A DNA stretch of 64,000 bases, from NCBI GenBank assembly GCA_026120035.1, contig JALRME010000009.1, positions 558,001 through 622,000 on the forward strand, in the 5' to 3' direction. This DNA is from Coleophoma eucalyptorum (taxonomy: Eukaryota; Ascomycota; Leotiomycetes; Helotiales; Dermateaceae). Under the pieces are notes generated by a model, which saw nothing but the letters and a program-made list of their open reading frames with translations, was not told the DNA's origin and made no database searches. A program made the position numbers and the translations under genes. Each line of letters opens with the position of its first letter. The stretch's first letter is position 1. Of this stretch, positions 1 to 11,251 are shown in pieces.

Positions 1-691
1 GCACTTCTGGATCGCTGGTACTGTAACACAATGTTCTGTACACTTCCCATATCATGCTTAGGCTTTCTCATGTACGTCAACCGTGCTCTTCTCGCCCTCT
101 TCGCGGCCCTCTGAACCACTTCAATACCCTCAACATTTGGACTGTATATCTTGAACCACATTTCTACGCCGACTCTTGTCAACTCATTCCGTAACAGAAT
201 TCCTGTGTCAACGCCTCGCCTCCGGATGTTGATGCATACTCCAGCGAATGGGTCTCCGGTCTTTAGTCGTACGAGCAGGATATCACCAACGTGCGCCGCC
301 TCCGGATTTGTTTTGGAAAAGAGAGAAGTACGCGCTCCAGTTGGATCGAGGACAGCGATTTGTGCTTCGTGCAGGTCTTTGATGGGCTCTTTGAATTTGG
401 CAGCTGGAGACGGGGGAGGGGGATAGGTCTTTATTTTCCTGTTGACTGAGCACTTCATCAGCTACAAGGCTTTTCCACATGTACATCATACCTAGCCCTC
501 CCTGCACACTGGTGCTGTAAAGACGTACCATGAGGTGTAGAATCAAGAGGAGTCCATGGTGGTGTTATAGGTGTTTGGCTCGCTGGCTTGGAATGGTGAT
601 ACGTGGTCAATGACCTCGCGGTAGCTTTCTGGTGTCTAGAGGTTCGGAGTAATGACTTCCAGCAGGCCAATGGCCTTAATGTAGGTGGCAT
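1..691 (-). CDS. IMG1: Mitochondrial large-subunit ribosomal protein bL19m (Img1-like), 3' end outside window
   Basis: This is a structural protein of the mitochondrial 54S ribosomal subunit. Two exons are seen: 691-492 and 438-1, the latter running off the left edge. The 53-nt intron has donor GTATGA and acceptor CAG and restores the frame (phase 2). The N-terminus is Arg/Ser/Thr-rich with few acids, as expected for a mitochondrial presequence. Exon 2 carries the bL19 core: AHVGDILLVRLKTGDPFAG, then RRGVDTGILLRNELTRVGVE, then FKIYSPNVEGIEVV and a basic Arg/Lys stretch (RAAKRARRARLTYMRKP). These match the bL19 fold and the Img1 family. The upstream gene at 948 is divergent and also looks mitochondrial. 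The stop codon is not in the window. Confidence 0.88.
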
Positions 692-947
692 GGTGGCTAT
701 GGTTGTTTAGATGGGTAAGTTCAGATGTCGAGATTGAAGGTCCTCGTCAAAAAAGTGATCCTTCCCCATTGGCCAATCTACTATACAGACCCATAATAAT
801 TTATCTGCCGTTCTGAATCTGGATGCGAGCGCGTGCACAGGAATAGAGCAAGTCGAGTTGAATTGGATCTTTTAATTGTCCTGGGGACCTATGCAACAGC
901 AACAGGTATAGTTCTGATTTACCTCCCAATTAAACATAACGCCAGAG
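692..947. promoter_or_regulatory. Divergent intergenic region between two mitochondrial-type genes
   Basis: These 256 bp separate the start codons of the bL19m gene (minus) and an unrecognised mitochondrial protein gene (plus). Both promoters must lie here or overlap the coding ends. I see AT-rich patches but no recognisable operator. Confidence 0.5.
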
Positions 948-2092
948 ATGGCGTGTAGGACCTTCGGCAGAGCCTTACGGTCCAAAGACTATGGAATTAT
1001 AACCATCCCATGTCCGCAAACTCTAGCCCAGCGGTCTTTCTCAAGCTCAGCAAGCTTATTCAAGCATGGTAATGCACTTCAGGATCTCATTTGATGGTGT
1101 GCTAATATGGGACAGGTGCTATACCAACGTTTCCAACAACATCCTCCCCGAAACTCGACCAGATCTTGAGCAACATCCGGAAGACGATCTTCTTACCAGC
1201 GCATCTTTCTAAAGATCATCAAAAGCTCATATACAGCCAGCAAGGGAAGGATCGTCTAGAAGAGGACCCTGTATATGTTGACATCAATGGCGAGCGCTTT
1301 CAACTGGACCATGTCGATCGGACAAAGGATGTTCCAAACCACGCGGCTATTCTCTTTGAAGCTATCAGTCTCATGGAAAACAGAAAAGATTTTGACAATA
1401 TTGCCGTGATTCTAGAGGGATACCGAGATGCTGGGTTTGTTATGAGTGAAGGGAGGCAGCTTGGTCTCATGAAACATCTTTCGCAGAAAGGAAGATTGGA
1501 CGTTATTCTCGAGCTTGCACGGAGAGAGAAGGACACTGCTTTCGATTTCGCCGGAGAGAAGGTTTTGGATAATTGGGTCTTCAAGCTTCAACTGCACGCT
1601 TCAAATAGCAATTGGGACAAGAAGCACACTCAACAAGCTCTTTCTTGGCTGGAGATGACGACTGATATGCTACAAGATTCCACACATAAGGTTCCAACCA
1701 CACCCAAAGTGTATAGTGTTTTACTCCAACTTGCGGCGGTCAGGGCAGCCCGCCACCTTGAGGGCACAGATCAGGGAGGCAAAGTAGCCGATTACGCAGA
1801 AAAGCTGTATGCGACTTCGTGGGACACAGAGGTTCCTTCCGATGCTCGGCCTGGGGTTGAGATGAACATACGTCTAAAGAGCCTCGTCACAATACTACAC
1901 GGTAGCAAGTTAGCCGTTGAAGTGTTAGACCCTGCATCCCCAATCACAAAGCAACTGCAAGATAAGATACCGGGACTAGAGGCTGAGGTTGTAAACCTAA
2001 AGGAGTCCCTGGAGCAAGTTACACCGATCACCAAAACTCCCTGGGGAGGTTTGGAATTATACAACAGGTTCTTCGGACCAAACGCAATATGA
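948..2092 (+). CDS. Predicted mitochondrial protein of unknown function (365 aa)
   Basis: I do not recognise the family. Two exons are inferred: 948-1068 and 1116-2092. The 47-nt intron has donor GTAATG, branch GCTAATA and acceptor CAG, and the phase-1 join gives a Gly codon. The start at 948 is the ATG that keeps the whole frame open. Its first 40 residues look like a mitochondrial presequence (MACRTFGRALRS, then AQRSFSSSASLFKH). The mature part is hydrophilic and probably alpha-helical, with spaced helices such as LMKHLSQKGRLDVILELARRE and WLEMTTDML, so a TPR/PPR-like or scaffold fold is possible (inference). No catalytic motif is visible. The 3' end faces the cysteine synthase gene with only 44 bp between the two stop codons. 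Confidence 0.8.
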
Positions 2093-2136
2093 TTTAGAGT
2101 TGTGGACACAAGCTGTAATTCTACTGTATAAATAGC

Positions 2137-3318
2137 TTATGGAAGCACTATGTACTTTTCTAGATGCTTAGGGATAGACCCAAGAAGCTTCTTATCTGAC
2201 AACCACTTCTTCGAAAACAATCGGTCTGCATATCTGTACGCACCATCGCATAGGACAGTGACAACAGTATGGCCCTTGCCAAGCTTCTCAGCAACCTCCT
2301 TTGCAGCGACAACATTAAGGCATGAACTGGCACCAAGATATAGACCTTCCTCGTCCAAGCACCTGTATATCATCTCAATGCTCTTCTCGTCAGATATATG
2401 CAATGATCCATCTAGCAGATCAATATCCGGCTGTAAGTTGTCCGTGACTCGACCCTGTCCAATTCCTTCAGTGATACTAGATCCGCTTCGTTCTATAAGG
2501 TTTCCACCAGAACTAATGTACGAATGTAACACACTTCCTGGTGGATCCGCAAGATAACATTTAACCTTGCCATCAGATACTGTCTTCAAATAACGTGTTG
2601 TTCCGGCCAGCGTTCCTCCAGTACCAGTAGCACAAGTAAACGCATTGACCTTGCCGTTTGTTTGGGCCCAAATCTCTGGTCCTGTAGTCTCAATATGTGC
2701 CTTGCGGTTTGCGATATTGTCGAATTGGTTCGTCCATACAGCATTGTCGAGTCTATCAGCATGGCGCTTAGCCTGGTGATTATAATTCTCTGGGTTGTCA
2801 AACGCAACAGCTGGGACAGGATAGACCTCAGCTCCAAGTAATCTCAGAAGATCAATCTTGCCTTGAGATTGTGTATTTGGCATGTAGATGACAAGTTTGT
2901 AACCCTTGGATCTGCATACATGTGCAAGACCAATTCCGGTATTTCCGGCCGTTCCTTCAACGACAGTTCCTCCTGGTTTTAAGAGCCCTTTCTCTTCGGC
3001 ATCTTTAACAACATAGAGAGCTGCACGATCTTTGATAGATCCTCCTGGGTTCATAAATTCGGCCTTTCCCAACACTTCACATCCAGTTGCATCGGAAATA
3101 TGGTTGAGCCGAATGAGTGGAGTGTTTCCAATTGCTATCTTTCTTTAGAATATAGGTCGTAGCATGGTTTAGTGTTACATACCGCCAGTGAGTCCTTTAA
3201 CGACGCCCTGAGCTTTGGAGACCCCGATTCCATATTGATTCGGAGCCTCCATCTGAGCAGCAGTCTGCGCCGCCCTCCATGCGGTCGTCCCAAAACGTCG
3301 GACACCTGTTCGAAACAT
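2137..3318 (-). CDS. Cysteine synthase 2-type PLP enzyme, mitochondrial (377 aa)
   Basis: This is a fold-type II PLP enzyme of the O-acetylserine (thiol)-lyase / cystathionine beta-synthase family, expected to make cysteine from O-acetylserine and sulfide. Exons are 3318-3183 and 3134-2137; the intron has donor GTATGT and acceptor TAG (phase 1). The join yields the family hallmark [15 protein letters not shown]. The PLP lysine is in GGSIKDRAA (Lys80). The phosphate-binding loop is near [10 protein letters not shown] and a second Gly-rich loop is [11 protein letters not shown]. The N-terminus ([18 protein letters not shown]) looks like a mitochondrial presequence. Fungi often carry this form as well as a cytosolic cysteine synthase; the physiological role of this copy is not settled by the sequence. 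It is divergent from the Cnd3 gene across 359 bp. Confidence 0.9.
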
Positions 3319-3677
3319 TTTTGTTGTATAATGAAGCTCGTCTGAAGCTTCAAAGTATTTCGATGTCGCAATCGAGTGCCAAGGTCTGCGCCCGCCCCGC
3401 CCCGCCCCGCCATAATTATAACTACCGAGGTTGCCCCATTTGGGAAAGAAGTAAATAATGCGTCAGTAAACAACAACAGATATTTTCATCAAGTACAACA
3501 CCAACGACAGCACCAACGACAGCACCAAAACTTATTCGGAAAGGTCTTCTCAACACACGAAGGTCTAGTTTTGGTTGTTATTTTTTTCGCCAGCATTTCT
3601 ATCTTAACTAGTTTTCCCTGCCGAACGTCGAGCAGATCAGTCAGCGTTTGTCGCAAGGCGCAAACGCTATTCACAAT
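3319..3677. promoter_or_regulatory. Divergent promoter region with GC-rich pentamer array
   Basis: This 359-bp region separates the divergent cysteine synthase and Cnd3 start codons. It contains four tandem CCCGC units at 3391-3410, immediately followed by an AT-rich stretch, and about 2.5 copies of a 12-nt unit CACCAACGACAG from 3499. The GC pentamers resemble GC-box-type activator sites; no binding protein can be named from the sequence alone. Confidence 0.45.
3391..3410. repeat. Tandem (CCCGC)x4 pentamer array
   Basis: Four exact CCCGC units lie 73 bp upstream of the cysteine synthase start codon and 268 bp upstream of the Cnd3 start codon. Confidence 0.8.
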
Positions 3678-6600
3678 ATGCCTGCACGAGTGTCAACCAG
3701 ATCTACGCGCACTTCTGCGGCAGTATCTCACAAATCTTCAGCACAATCACTTAATTTTCGAGGATCAACTACCTCCAGAACTTCTTCTTACGTCGACATA
3801 CCAGAAGAGGCAGCAGATAATGCCCTACGAACGCTAATAGCACCAATCTTTCGCGATGCGCAGAGAACAACTGCCGGCCACAGGAAACTGGTCGTGAACC
3901 TGCGCAAAATTCAGGAGGCTTGTTGCTATGAGCCAACAAGTGGTAAGAATAAGACTGGAGCGGAAGATTTCGACGAAGAGCAGTTTAACTACGAATTTAC
4001 AAGATGTGTACTACGAATTATGCCAGTAAAAAAGAGCGAGGGAGTGGGAGAGCGATGTATTCGGTTTGCTGGCCTATTCTTACGGCATGCAAATGATAAG
4101 GACAGCGAGCTTGTGGACGCAGATGAGACAGGTATTATGGCAGAAACTCCTAGCACGCGCCTAACATCACATCTGCTTTCGACTGTATTGCAGTTCATGA
4201 CCTCGAAGGATAAATATGTACGATACAGATCCACACAACTTGTGTCACACATTATCAATTCTCTCGACTCGATCGATGATGAAGTCTTCCAACTGCTTCG
4301 CCATGGACTACTGAAGAGAATTCACGATAAGGAGGCAATGGTTCGTGTCCAAGCAGTCCTAGGTCTTGGACGTCTTGCCGGGAATGAGGCAGAAGGCGAG
4401 GCCGAGGATAGCGATGATGATTCTGGAGCAGGTTTACTTGAGAAACTTCTTGAGGTCCTACAGAATGACCCCAGTGCCGATGTACGAAGGTCTTTGCTTG
4501 TCAACCTTCCAATTCTTCCTAGCACGCTCCCTTTCCTCCTAGAAAGAGCCCGGGATCAAGATCCAGCGACACGACGAGCGCTGTACTCTCGACTTCTGCC
4601 AGCTCTTGGTGACTTCCGACATCTTTCACTGTCCATGCGTGAGAAGCTGCTTCGTTGGGGTCTTCGAGATCGAGATGAGAATGTCCGAAAGGCCGCGGGC
4701 AAGTTGTTCCGCGAGCGCTGGATTGAAGACTGTGCCGGTACTCCGGAGCAAACAGAGACTGATGCTTCTGGAGAGAAAGCACCACCGAATTTTGAGGGCT
4801 TGCTCGAGCTGTTGGAACGCATAGATGTCGTGAATTCTGGTGTCGAAAATGGTGTTGCTCTTGAGGCTATGAAGGGCTTCTGGGAAGGTCGTCCGGATTA
4901 TAGAGACGCTGTAACCTTTGACGACTTTTTCTGGGATACTCTTAGCGCCGAAGCTGTCTTCATGGCTAGAAGTTTTAATGACTTCTGTAGGTTTGAGGGA
5001 AATGGCAAATATGAGGCTCTAATTGAAGAGAAAATGCCAGAGGTCACAAAATTGGCCTTCTATCTTCAACGTTATATCTCTGTGCTTGTCGAGGCTTTAA
5101 AGCGGGTCGCAAGCCAGGAATTGACTGAAGATGAGGAGGAGGAAGACACTGTTGAGCAAGAGTTCATCGTTGAGCAACTTCTACATATTGCCCAGACTCT
5201 CGACTATTCGGACGAGGTTGGCCGAAGGAAAATGTTCTCCCTTTTACGCCAATCTTTATCAGTCCCTGATCTACCAGAAGAAGTGACAAAGCTCACTATT
5301 CAAGCCCTACGTGGTATCTGCGCTGGAGATGCTGCTGGCGAAAGAGAATTCTGTAGTGTTGTGCTGGAAGCAGTAGCAGATGTACATGACACCATCATGG
5401 ACGAATCTGTGGCCGGGGACGATAACGAGAGCTTCCACTCTGCAAAGTCAGAAGTCAGTAGCGACACCACACCAACAAAAGCGAGCAGGGCATCTAAGGA
5501 GGGTGATGAGGAGGAAGATCAAGACAAAGCTATTCGAGAGATTATGGTCAATATGAAGTGCTTGCACATTGTCCAGTGTATGCTGGAGAATGTACAGGGA
5601 GATCTTCAACAAAACCCCTCTTTGGTAGCGATGCTTAACAATCTCGTCGTACCTGCTGTACGGAGTCACGAGGCTCCAGTCAGAGAGCGTGGGCTTCTCT
5701 GCCTTGGACTCTGTTCTCTGCTTGACAAGGTAAGCTCTCCCATGTCGTTAATTCAACAGTAAACTAACGTATGCAGTCGCTTGCCGAGGAGAATCTTACC
5801 CTCTTCATGCATTTTTTTAACAAAGGTCACTCTGCTCTTCAGATTACGGCACTTCAGATTTTGACAGATATCTTGAATACCCATGGAGCTCATCTTATAG
5901 ATAACAACGTTACTTTGGTCAAGGTTTACCTCAAAGCTCTCAAGTCTGGATCCAAGTCTCCAGAGGTGCAAGCCGAGGCTGCTGTTGCTGTATCGAAATT
6001 GATGCTGGGACGCATCATCTCGGACACTTCGCCAGCACTTGACGAATTTCTGAAGACACTTGCAGTCTTATATTTCGACCCTAGCACCGCAGATAATCAA
6101 GCGCTGCGTCAAACCTTGAGTTACTTCCTACCCGTTTACTGCTACAGCAGAAGCGAAAACCAGGATCGCATGAGAAGTGTGTCAATGGATGTCATCCACA
6201 AATTGTTTGAAATCCAGGAGCACTATGAAGACGAAATGGAAGCTGAGACTGACATGGTTGGGTTGAATACGATTGGTGCTCACCTTGTCGACTGGACGGA
6301 TCCTAGAAAGTGCTACGTGCCTAGCAGCCAACTGACCCTCAGTGATGAGGGCGTGAAGAAGTCAATCAATGGTGATGTGCATTTGGATTTTGCAAAGGAT
6401 ATTCTGGACCGACTTAATTCGAATATTACCAGTACGTATTTCCTATTGCAATGTAAAGAATCAGCTGACAAGTTTATAGAAGAGGAAAAGAAGGTTCTTG
6501 CTCCCTTATTCGGAAAGCTTTATGTCTCGCCAACGTCCACGGAATCAAAGATCCGTGAAACTTACCAAGAGGTCTGCACAGCTGTTGATGAGAAGCTCAT

Positions 6601-6970
6601 TGGTGATGCAACTGGCCGAAATTCTCTATACAAAATCCACGTCAGCTTGGGCAAGATTGTTAATGCTTTGACTGAGAAGGAGAAGGTCTCAGGAAGAAAG
6701 AGTGTCCTCGGGCAGAGCATCAGAAGCAGTGTAGAACGAAGCAGTGTTGAACGAAGCAGTGTTGGAAGAAGCAGTGTTGAAAGAAGCACCGTTGATCCTG
6801 ACGAAAAGACTGTGATGGAGGACGATGAGAGGTCGGTGGCCACCTTGAGAGCAGAAAGTGTGGCCAGGGATGTGGAGGAAGATGAGGGGACGGTTGTGCC
6901 GGATGCAGATACTACCAAAGATTCTCTGGTGGACGATCTTTTGAGTGATGATGAGGACACGATCGGGTGA
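3678..6970 (+). CDS. cnd3: Condensin complex subunit 3 (Cnd3/Ycg1, CAP-G), 1081 aa
   Basis: This is the HEAT-repeat (HAWK) subunit of condensin, which binds DNA and the kleisin and is needed for mitotic chromosome compaction. Exons are 3678-5729 and 5777-6970; the 47-nt intron is phase 0 (donor GTAAGC, branch ACTAACG, acceptor CAG). The start is the first ATG in frame (MPARVSTRSTRTSAAV). HEAT-type helices run through residues 60-900, for example MTSKDKYVRYRSTQLVSHII, VRVQAVLGLGRL, VRRSLLVNLPILPSTLPFLL and NVRKAAGKLFRERW. An acidic linker (TEDEEEEDTVEQEF) and a Ser/Glu-rich insert (ESFHSAKSEVSSDTTPTKAS) follow. The C-terminal tail is disordered and has four tandem SSVER-type repeats at residues 1001-1020 and an acidic end (DDLLSDDEDTIG). 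The length fits fungal CAP-G proteins. Confidence 0.93.
6725..6784 (+). repeat. Four tandem 15-nt coding repeats (SSVER) in the Cnd3 tail
   Basis: Units lie at 6725-6739, 6740-6754, 6755-6769 and 6770-6784. They encode SSVER, SSVER, SSVGR and SSVER, followed by a decayed unit (STVDP). The copies differ at only a few bases, so the expansion is recent or constrained. Confidence 0.85.
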
Positions 6971-7302
6971 TTGATGGGGTATTGATATACACGGGTGTAT
7001 GATCCTTGGGCAGGAAGGCGTTTGTGTTAGCAATGTTTATGACCCTAATGAATACCATGTCTTTTTCTACGTTCACAGTACTAGGCTGCAACGCAAACTC
7101 CCTTCCTATGATTAGCAATGGAGGCAGATGATTTGGCGAGGCGTCATTAACCTATAACAGAAAAAGGTAATAATATTCACGAATGCCATTTCCCTCCTGC
7201 TAACTATGAGCACTCTTGACGTAACGGGTATCCCGCAATCTTACCTGTAAGAATCCATCCCAGCACATCGTCATAATTCTCGTCTTTCGTTGTCAACCAT
7301 CA
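6971..7302. other. Convergent 3' intergenic region
   Basis: This 332-bp region lies between the stop codons of Cnd3 (plus) and the 543-aa protein (minus). It should hold both 3' UTRs and poly(A) sites. I see no further gene. Confidence 0.6.
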
Positions 7303-9044
7303 TCAGATAAAGTACAGCCCATACGTGCCCAGAACCCGCTGCTTCTCCCGAACGTTAAACGCAACCCCAGTTTTGACCAGATCTGCAATACTCCCAGCCC
7401 CAACCACCGTAACATCCTCGATCCAGTTATTCGCACAACTCGCCTTCTCCCGGACACAAGCCCCGCCGCACTTGTCGCAGATGGCCGGCGCCCAGGTATG
7501 CGTGTCCCGCCGGAAGGTGCGCAGCTGGGTCTCCATCTTGTAGAAGACCAGCAGCCGCTGGGCTGTCGCGCCCAGAATCCACCCCGTGAGCGCTCCGCCG
7601 TAGAAGACCACGCCGAGGTTGATGATCCGGAGCGGCGCTCGGCGCGAGTAGAAGAGGTTGTGGATCAAGCACTTTTGCCGCGGCCTCGGGATCGTGCTGT
7701 CGGCGTGGTGGTCAGCTCCTATCACGATGCTGAGCTTCTCGCATGCCTCCCCGAGTGGTTGGAAGCCGCTGCCGCTGTGCTTCTCTTGGTAGGCGAGGTA
7801 TTGCTGCCAGAAGGCATTTGCGTCGGCGTCGTTGTCGTAGTTGAGCTTGTGTAGTTGTCTCATTAGGCTTGTCCATGCGGCGCTGGTGATCTCTTGATGC
7901 GGCTTCGAGATGGCATTGCTTTGTTGGACATTTGCTGCGGTGGAGGTTGGTGGTGCTGTTGTATTCTGTGTATCTACGCCAGGGGGTTGAGTCTTGCTTG
8001 TGGCAGATGGTAGCTGGGTTGCAAGTTCTGTTGCTCCTGTATCACGGGCCGGTTTCTTGGTTGAAGTAACGTCACCCTGTACAACTGGATTGCTTGCTCT
8101 GGTATTGTCTGCTCCAGAAGGTGGTTTTTGGGGAATGACTTTGCCAACCGGTGGAACGGCGCGAGTATTGGCTTCAATACGCAATTTTGTTGCAGATGAT
8201 TGTAAGGATTTGTTAAGATCGGTCTGCATTCTGGCCGAATCACGGACTTGTGCCTTGGTTGAGGTTCTGGTGCCATAGGCAGCTGCGTTGTTTGCCTGAA
8301 TAGTGTTTTCTTGAGAAACAAATTTTGCATCTTTGACAGTTCCTATTGTTGGGAGAGGGGGGATTGAATAGGCTCCACTTTGACTATGCGCTGCAGATAA
8401 CTGGGGAGGATTGGTGAAGATGGCCTGGATTTTGGCAGGATCGATGGCTGGGGTGACTGTTTGCAGGTACTGTTCCATCCTGGCAATGACAGCTGCTGCT
8501 AGTGGAGTAGGCTTCAGTGGAATAAAGGCACCTCCTTGAGCAGTGAGTCTTGCAGGGCCAGGATTAGGTCTTGCATCAGTGCTTCGTCCACTTTGGCTTG
8601 CTGGTGTTGCAGGCACAGTATCTGCATTATTCTTGACAGAATTCTCTGCTTGATTGCGTGCGCTGGTGTCATCGCTGATGGTGGTGATTACTTGCTTCAA
8701 GGTCGTCTTTACCATGTCGTTACTAATAGCTCTATCTGAGGTCAGTGATGCTCCGCCATCACTAGTATCAATGTTTGAATCAGAGGTTATTTGAGCAATC
8801 CGATGAGCGACGACTAAACATATTAGTCGGTCTCCTATCTTGGACTTAAGATGTTTGTGCTTACTCTGACATGGTCCCCGAACCTTATAGGTCTTTGGAG
8901 CATGGCCGTCGGAGCGAATCGTAAGAGACACATTTTCATTCTGGCCTAGGGTAAACAGGACCTAGCAAAAAGAATCAATTCAATTTTTAGTCGTTTCTAG
9001 TCATGACACCGATGGCCCACCTTCTGCTTTGACTTAGTCGCCAT
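7303..9044 (-). CDS. Protein of unknown function with long disordered middle (543 aa)
   Basis: I do not recognise this protein. Three exons are inferred: 9044-9021, 8961-8865 and 8813-7303. The second intron is clear (donor GTAAGC, branch CGACTAATA, acceptor TAG). The first has an atypical donor (GTGGGC) but gives an in-frame N-terminus, MATKSKQKVLFTLGQNENVS. Residues about 50-370 are low-complexity and rich in Thr, Ala, Gln, Pro and Ser. The C-terminal 170 residues look folded: WTSLMRQLHKLNYDNDADAN, a hydrophobic segment (GVVFYGGALTGWILGA) that may be a membrane helix or buried strand, and a cysteine cluster CDKCGGACVREKASC. The cluster could bind metal or form disulfides. No catalytic signature is evident. 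Confidence 0.7.
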
Positions 9045-10102
9045 AATTTTAGGTTGATCTAGTGTTGTGGATTGTTGATGTCGACAATAAAGAGAAGAAG
9101 GCGTGTGGAGATGGACGGTATCCCGTAAGCGATGGTTGACTGACTGCAAAAAAAAAAAACAAGCGAGCAGCTCAGTAATCTGACTCCTATGCGCGTGTAG
9201 TATCGAAGAACCAATAAGCTACTGCAAAGGTTGCTACAAAATCTAATAGGATAGATCGAATCAAACAAAAAAAACGCTATCATAACTCACAAAGGTTGTT
9301 AACGCGTAATGAGGTAAAGATACGCGGGGGGAAATGGGAAGGGCTTCAAATGAGGCATGGCGCTCCAAGTCAAATCTCTGGCAAAGAAATCGCATAACGT
9401 GAGAGAATTCAATGGTCAAGAAATCCTCCAGACGGAAGAGAAGGCCTTTTCTTTTCTTACCTGTGTGTATTGTGACTTGGTGTCCACCCCCAGGCTAATT
9501 GAGCTATGTTCCAAATTTTGAGCATCTAGTATTTCATGTTCAATCTGTCTGGTTCTTTTTGGATTATTTGGGATAGCCTCTGTGCTTTTTTTTCGGACTA
9601 TCTCACAAACACCTTGACATGTTCCTTAATAAATTCAAGGTTGAGTGACGACTTAGTCCTGGAGGCTCGGCCAACAGTACGGTATGCTCAGAGGCGTAAG
9701 ACCACCTTAAAACCAACAGCTAACAGCTGTATCTGTGTATCTAGTATAGTACTCACTTCGGTAAGAGCTTCTATTATCAGGCAGTATAGAATATGACATA
9801 TGCTGGGATATCTACAAGTATATTAAGTAATTCAACGAAGGTGTATTCCTTGCAAGAGCCCAGCGTGTGACGAGAACAAAGACTGCCCGAAGATATGATG
9901 AACTATGTAGCACAGCCAGCTCTGCAACCGAAAAGAAGGTCCATGATAAAGCAGCTGAGCTAGCTAGCATATTACACAAAACGGACGTTGATTCATAAAC
10001 CACGCTGCGAAACGACAGACAAGGCCCCCGCGAGAAGCACACTCTGCATGCATGCCACCCATCGATCGTCTCGTTCTCGGGAGGGTGGACTCGGTGCGAG
10101 AT
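9045..10102. other. Intergenic region, no convincing gene
   Basis: This 1058-bp region lies between two minus-strand genes. It holds the upstream region of the 543-aa protein gene, including an A12 tract at 9148-9159, and the 3' flank of the small secreted protein gene. The open frames are short and lack codon bias or recognisable motifs. Confidence 0.5.
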
Positions 10103-10618
10103 TTAGTCGCACGTAAAATCATTCAGACCACCCAAGAGACGCATGCGAAACGAGCCAGAGTCCGGACCAAGATCGGAGGTACCACCCAGGCTGGACAGTC
10201 CACAGGATTTGGCGGTCTGGTCAATATAGTAGGCCGCTGAAGGGGTATCGCAGCTATTGTCCGAGTAGATCTGCAGCTCCCAGGTGCCGAGGGCGACGAC
10301 GGGTAGGACGGAGAAGAAGTATGAGGACATCTCCATGCACAATCCTTCACAACCCTCCATGCCCACATCGGCGGAGGTGACGTTGGCGGGGCCGGAGCAG
10401 TCGGTTGAGTTGTAGGAGTTCACGACCCAAGGGACGGTTCTCTTCGCGATTCTGGGCCGGAAGTGAGCAGGATATTATTAAGAGGGGAAAATAGGGAGCA
10501 CGTACCTATGGGGAGGCGCAGGTGCATTTTGTGGCCAGTGATACTCGGGTGCTGCTTGCACGGAGACGGCAAGGCCGACGACAACGGAGACGAGGAAAGT
10601 GGCGACGTTGAAATGCAT
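10103..10618 (-). CDS. Small secreted cysteine-containing protein (153 aa), candidate effector
   Basis: Family not recognised. Exons are 10618-10506 and 10451-10103; the 54-nt intron has donor GTACGT and acceptor CAG (phase 2). The N-terminus is a clear signal peptide (MHFNVATFLVSVVVGLAVSVQA). A short Pro/Ala-rich propeptide ends in a possible Kex2 site, AKR, at residues 40-42, followed by TVPWVV. The mature part has six cysteines (in DCSG, GCEGLC, NSCD, KSCG and FTCD), the last being the penultimate residue. This suggests three disulfide bonds. Two Asn-x-Ser/Thr sites lie at the start of the mature region. Small size, secretion signal and even cysteine number fit fungal apoplastic proteins, including effectors, but no function can be assigned. 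It stands next to a 4.6-kb gene-poor block. Confidence 0.75.
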
Positions 10619-11197
10619 ATTGAAAAGCAATAAATATTAGAGAGTGGTAAGGTGGTGTACGTGAAAAGAGAGGTGTGGGAGGGCGTAGGTAGCCGGGGAA
10701 GGTTTGGTTAAAAGGGAATGACCAAATGAGGGAGTGGTTGGGAAGAATGTTTTCCAGAATGGGGGAGACGGCAGAGCAGGAGGAGGAGAGGGAAGAGGAT
10801 CAGGAGCGTGGCAGGAGATTATGAAGAGGTTAAAAGGACTTGAGATGCATCCCTTGAAATGAAATGCTGAAGGCAAAAGAAAAGGTGGATGCATCACCAG
10901 GCACAGCACACCAAGAGCAGGATCCGTCCCAGGATTTCGGAGGAATCTTGGAGGTGGCCCACCCAGGCGAACCATACTTTCTCTATTTGCCAAGGCTTAA
11001 GGTATCGGGTATCCTGCTGTCCTCCTATAGCATCCGCCCTGACGGTGGGCAAGATCCCACGTAGAGACCCGGGCACGCTTAAATGCGCGCCGAATTGCTG
11101 GGGAAACTGAGATATCTCTCACCTACAGACTCTCGATCGCAAAGGGATCCATCCGGGGCGGTTGTTGGGTTGGTTGTTGGGTTGGGATGTCTCGGGT

Positions 11198-11251
11198 AGT
11201 GTTGTGTAGTGTAGTGTAGTGCCGTGTTGTGTTGTGTTGTGTTGTGTTGTG
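11198..11251. repeat. GTGTA / GTGTT pentanucleotide microsatellite
   Basis: About three GTGTA-type units are followed by five to six GTGTT units, separated by a short GTGCC interruption. It is an ordinary slippage-type tract in non-coding DNA. Confidence 0.8.
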
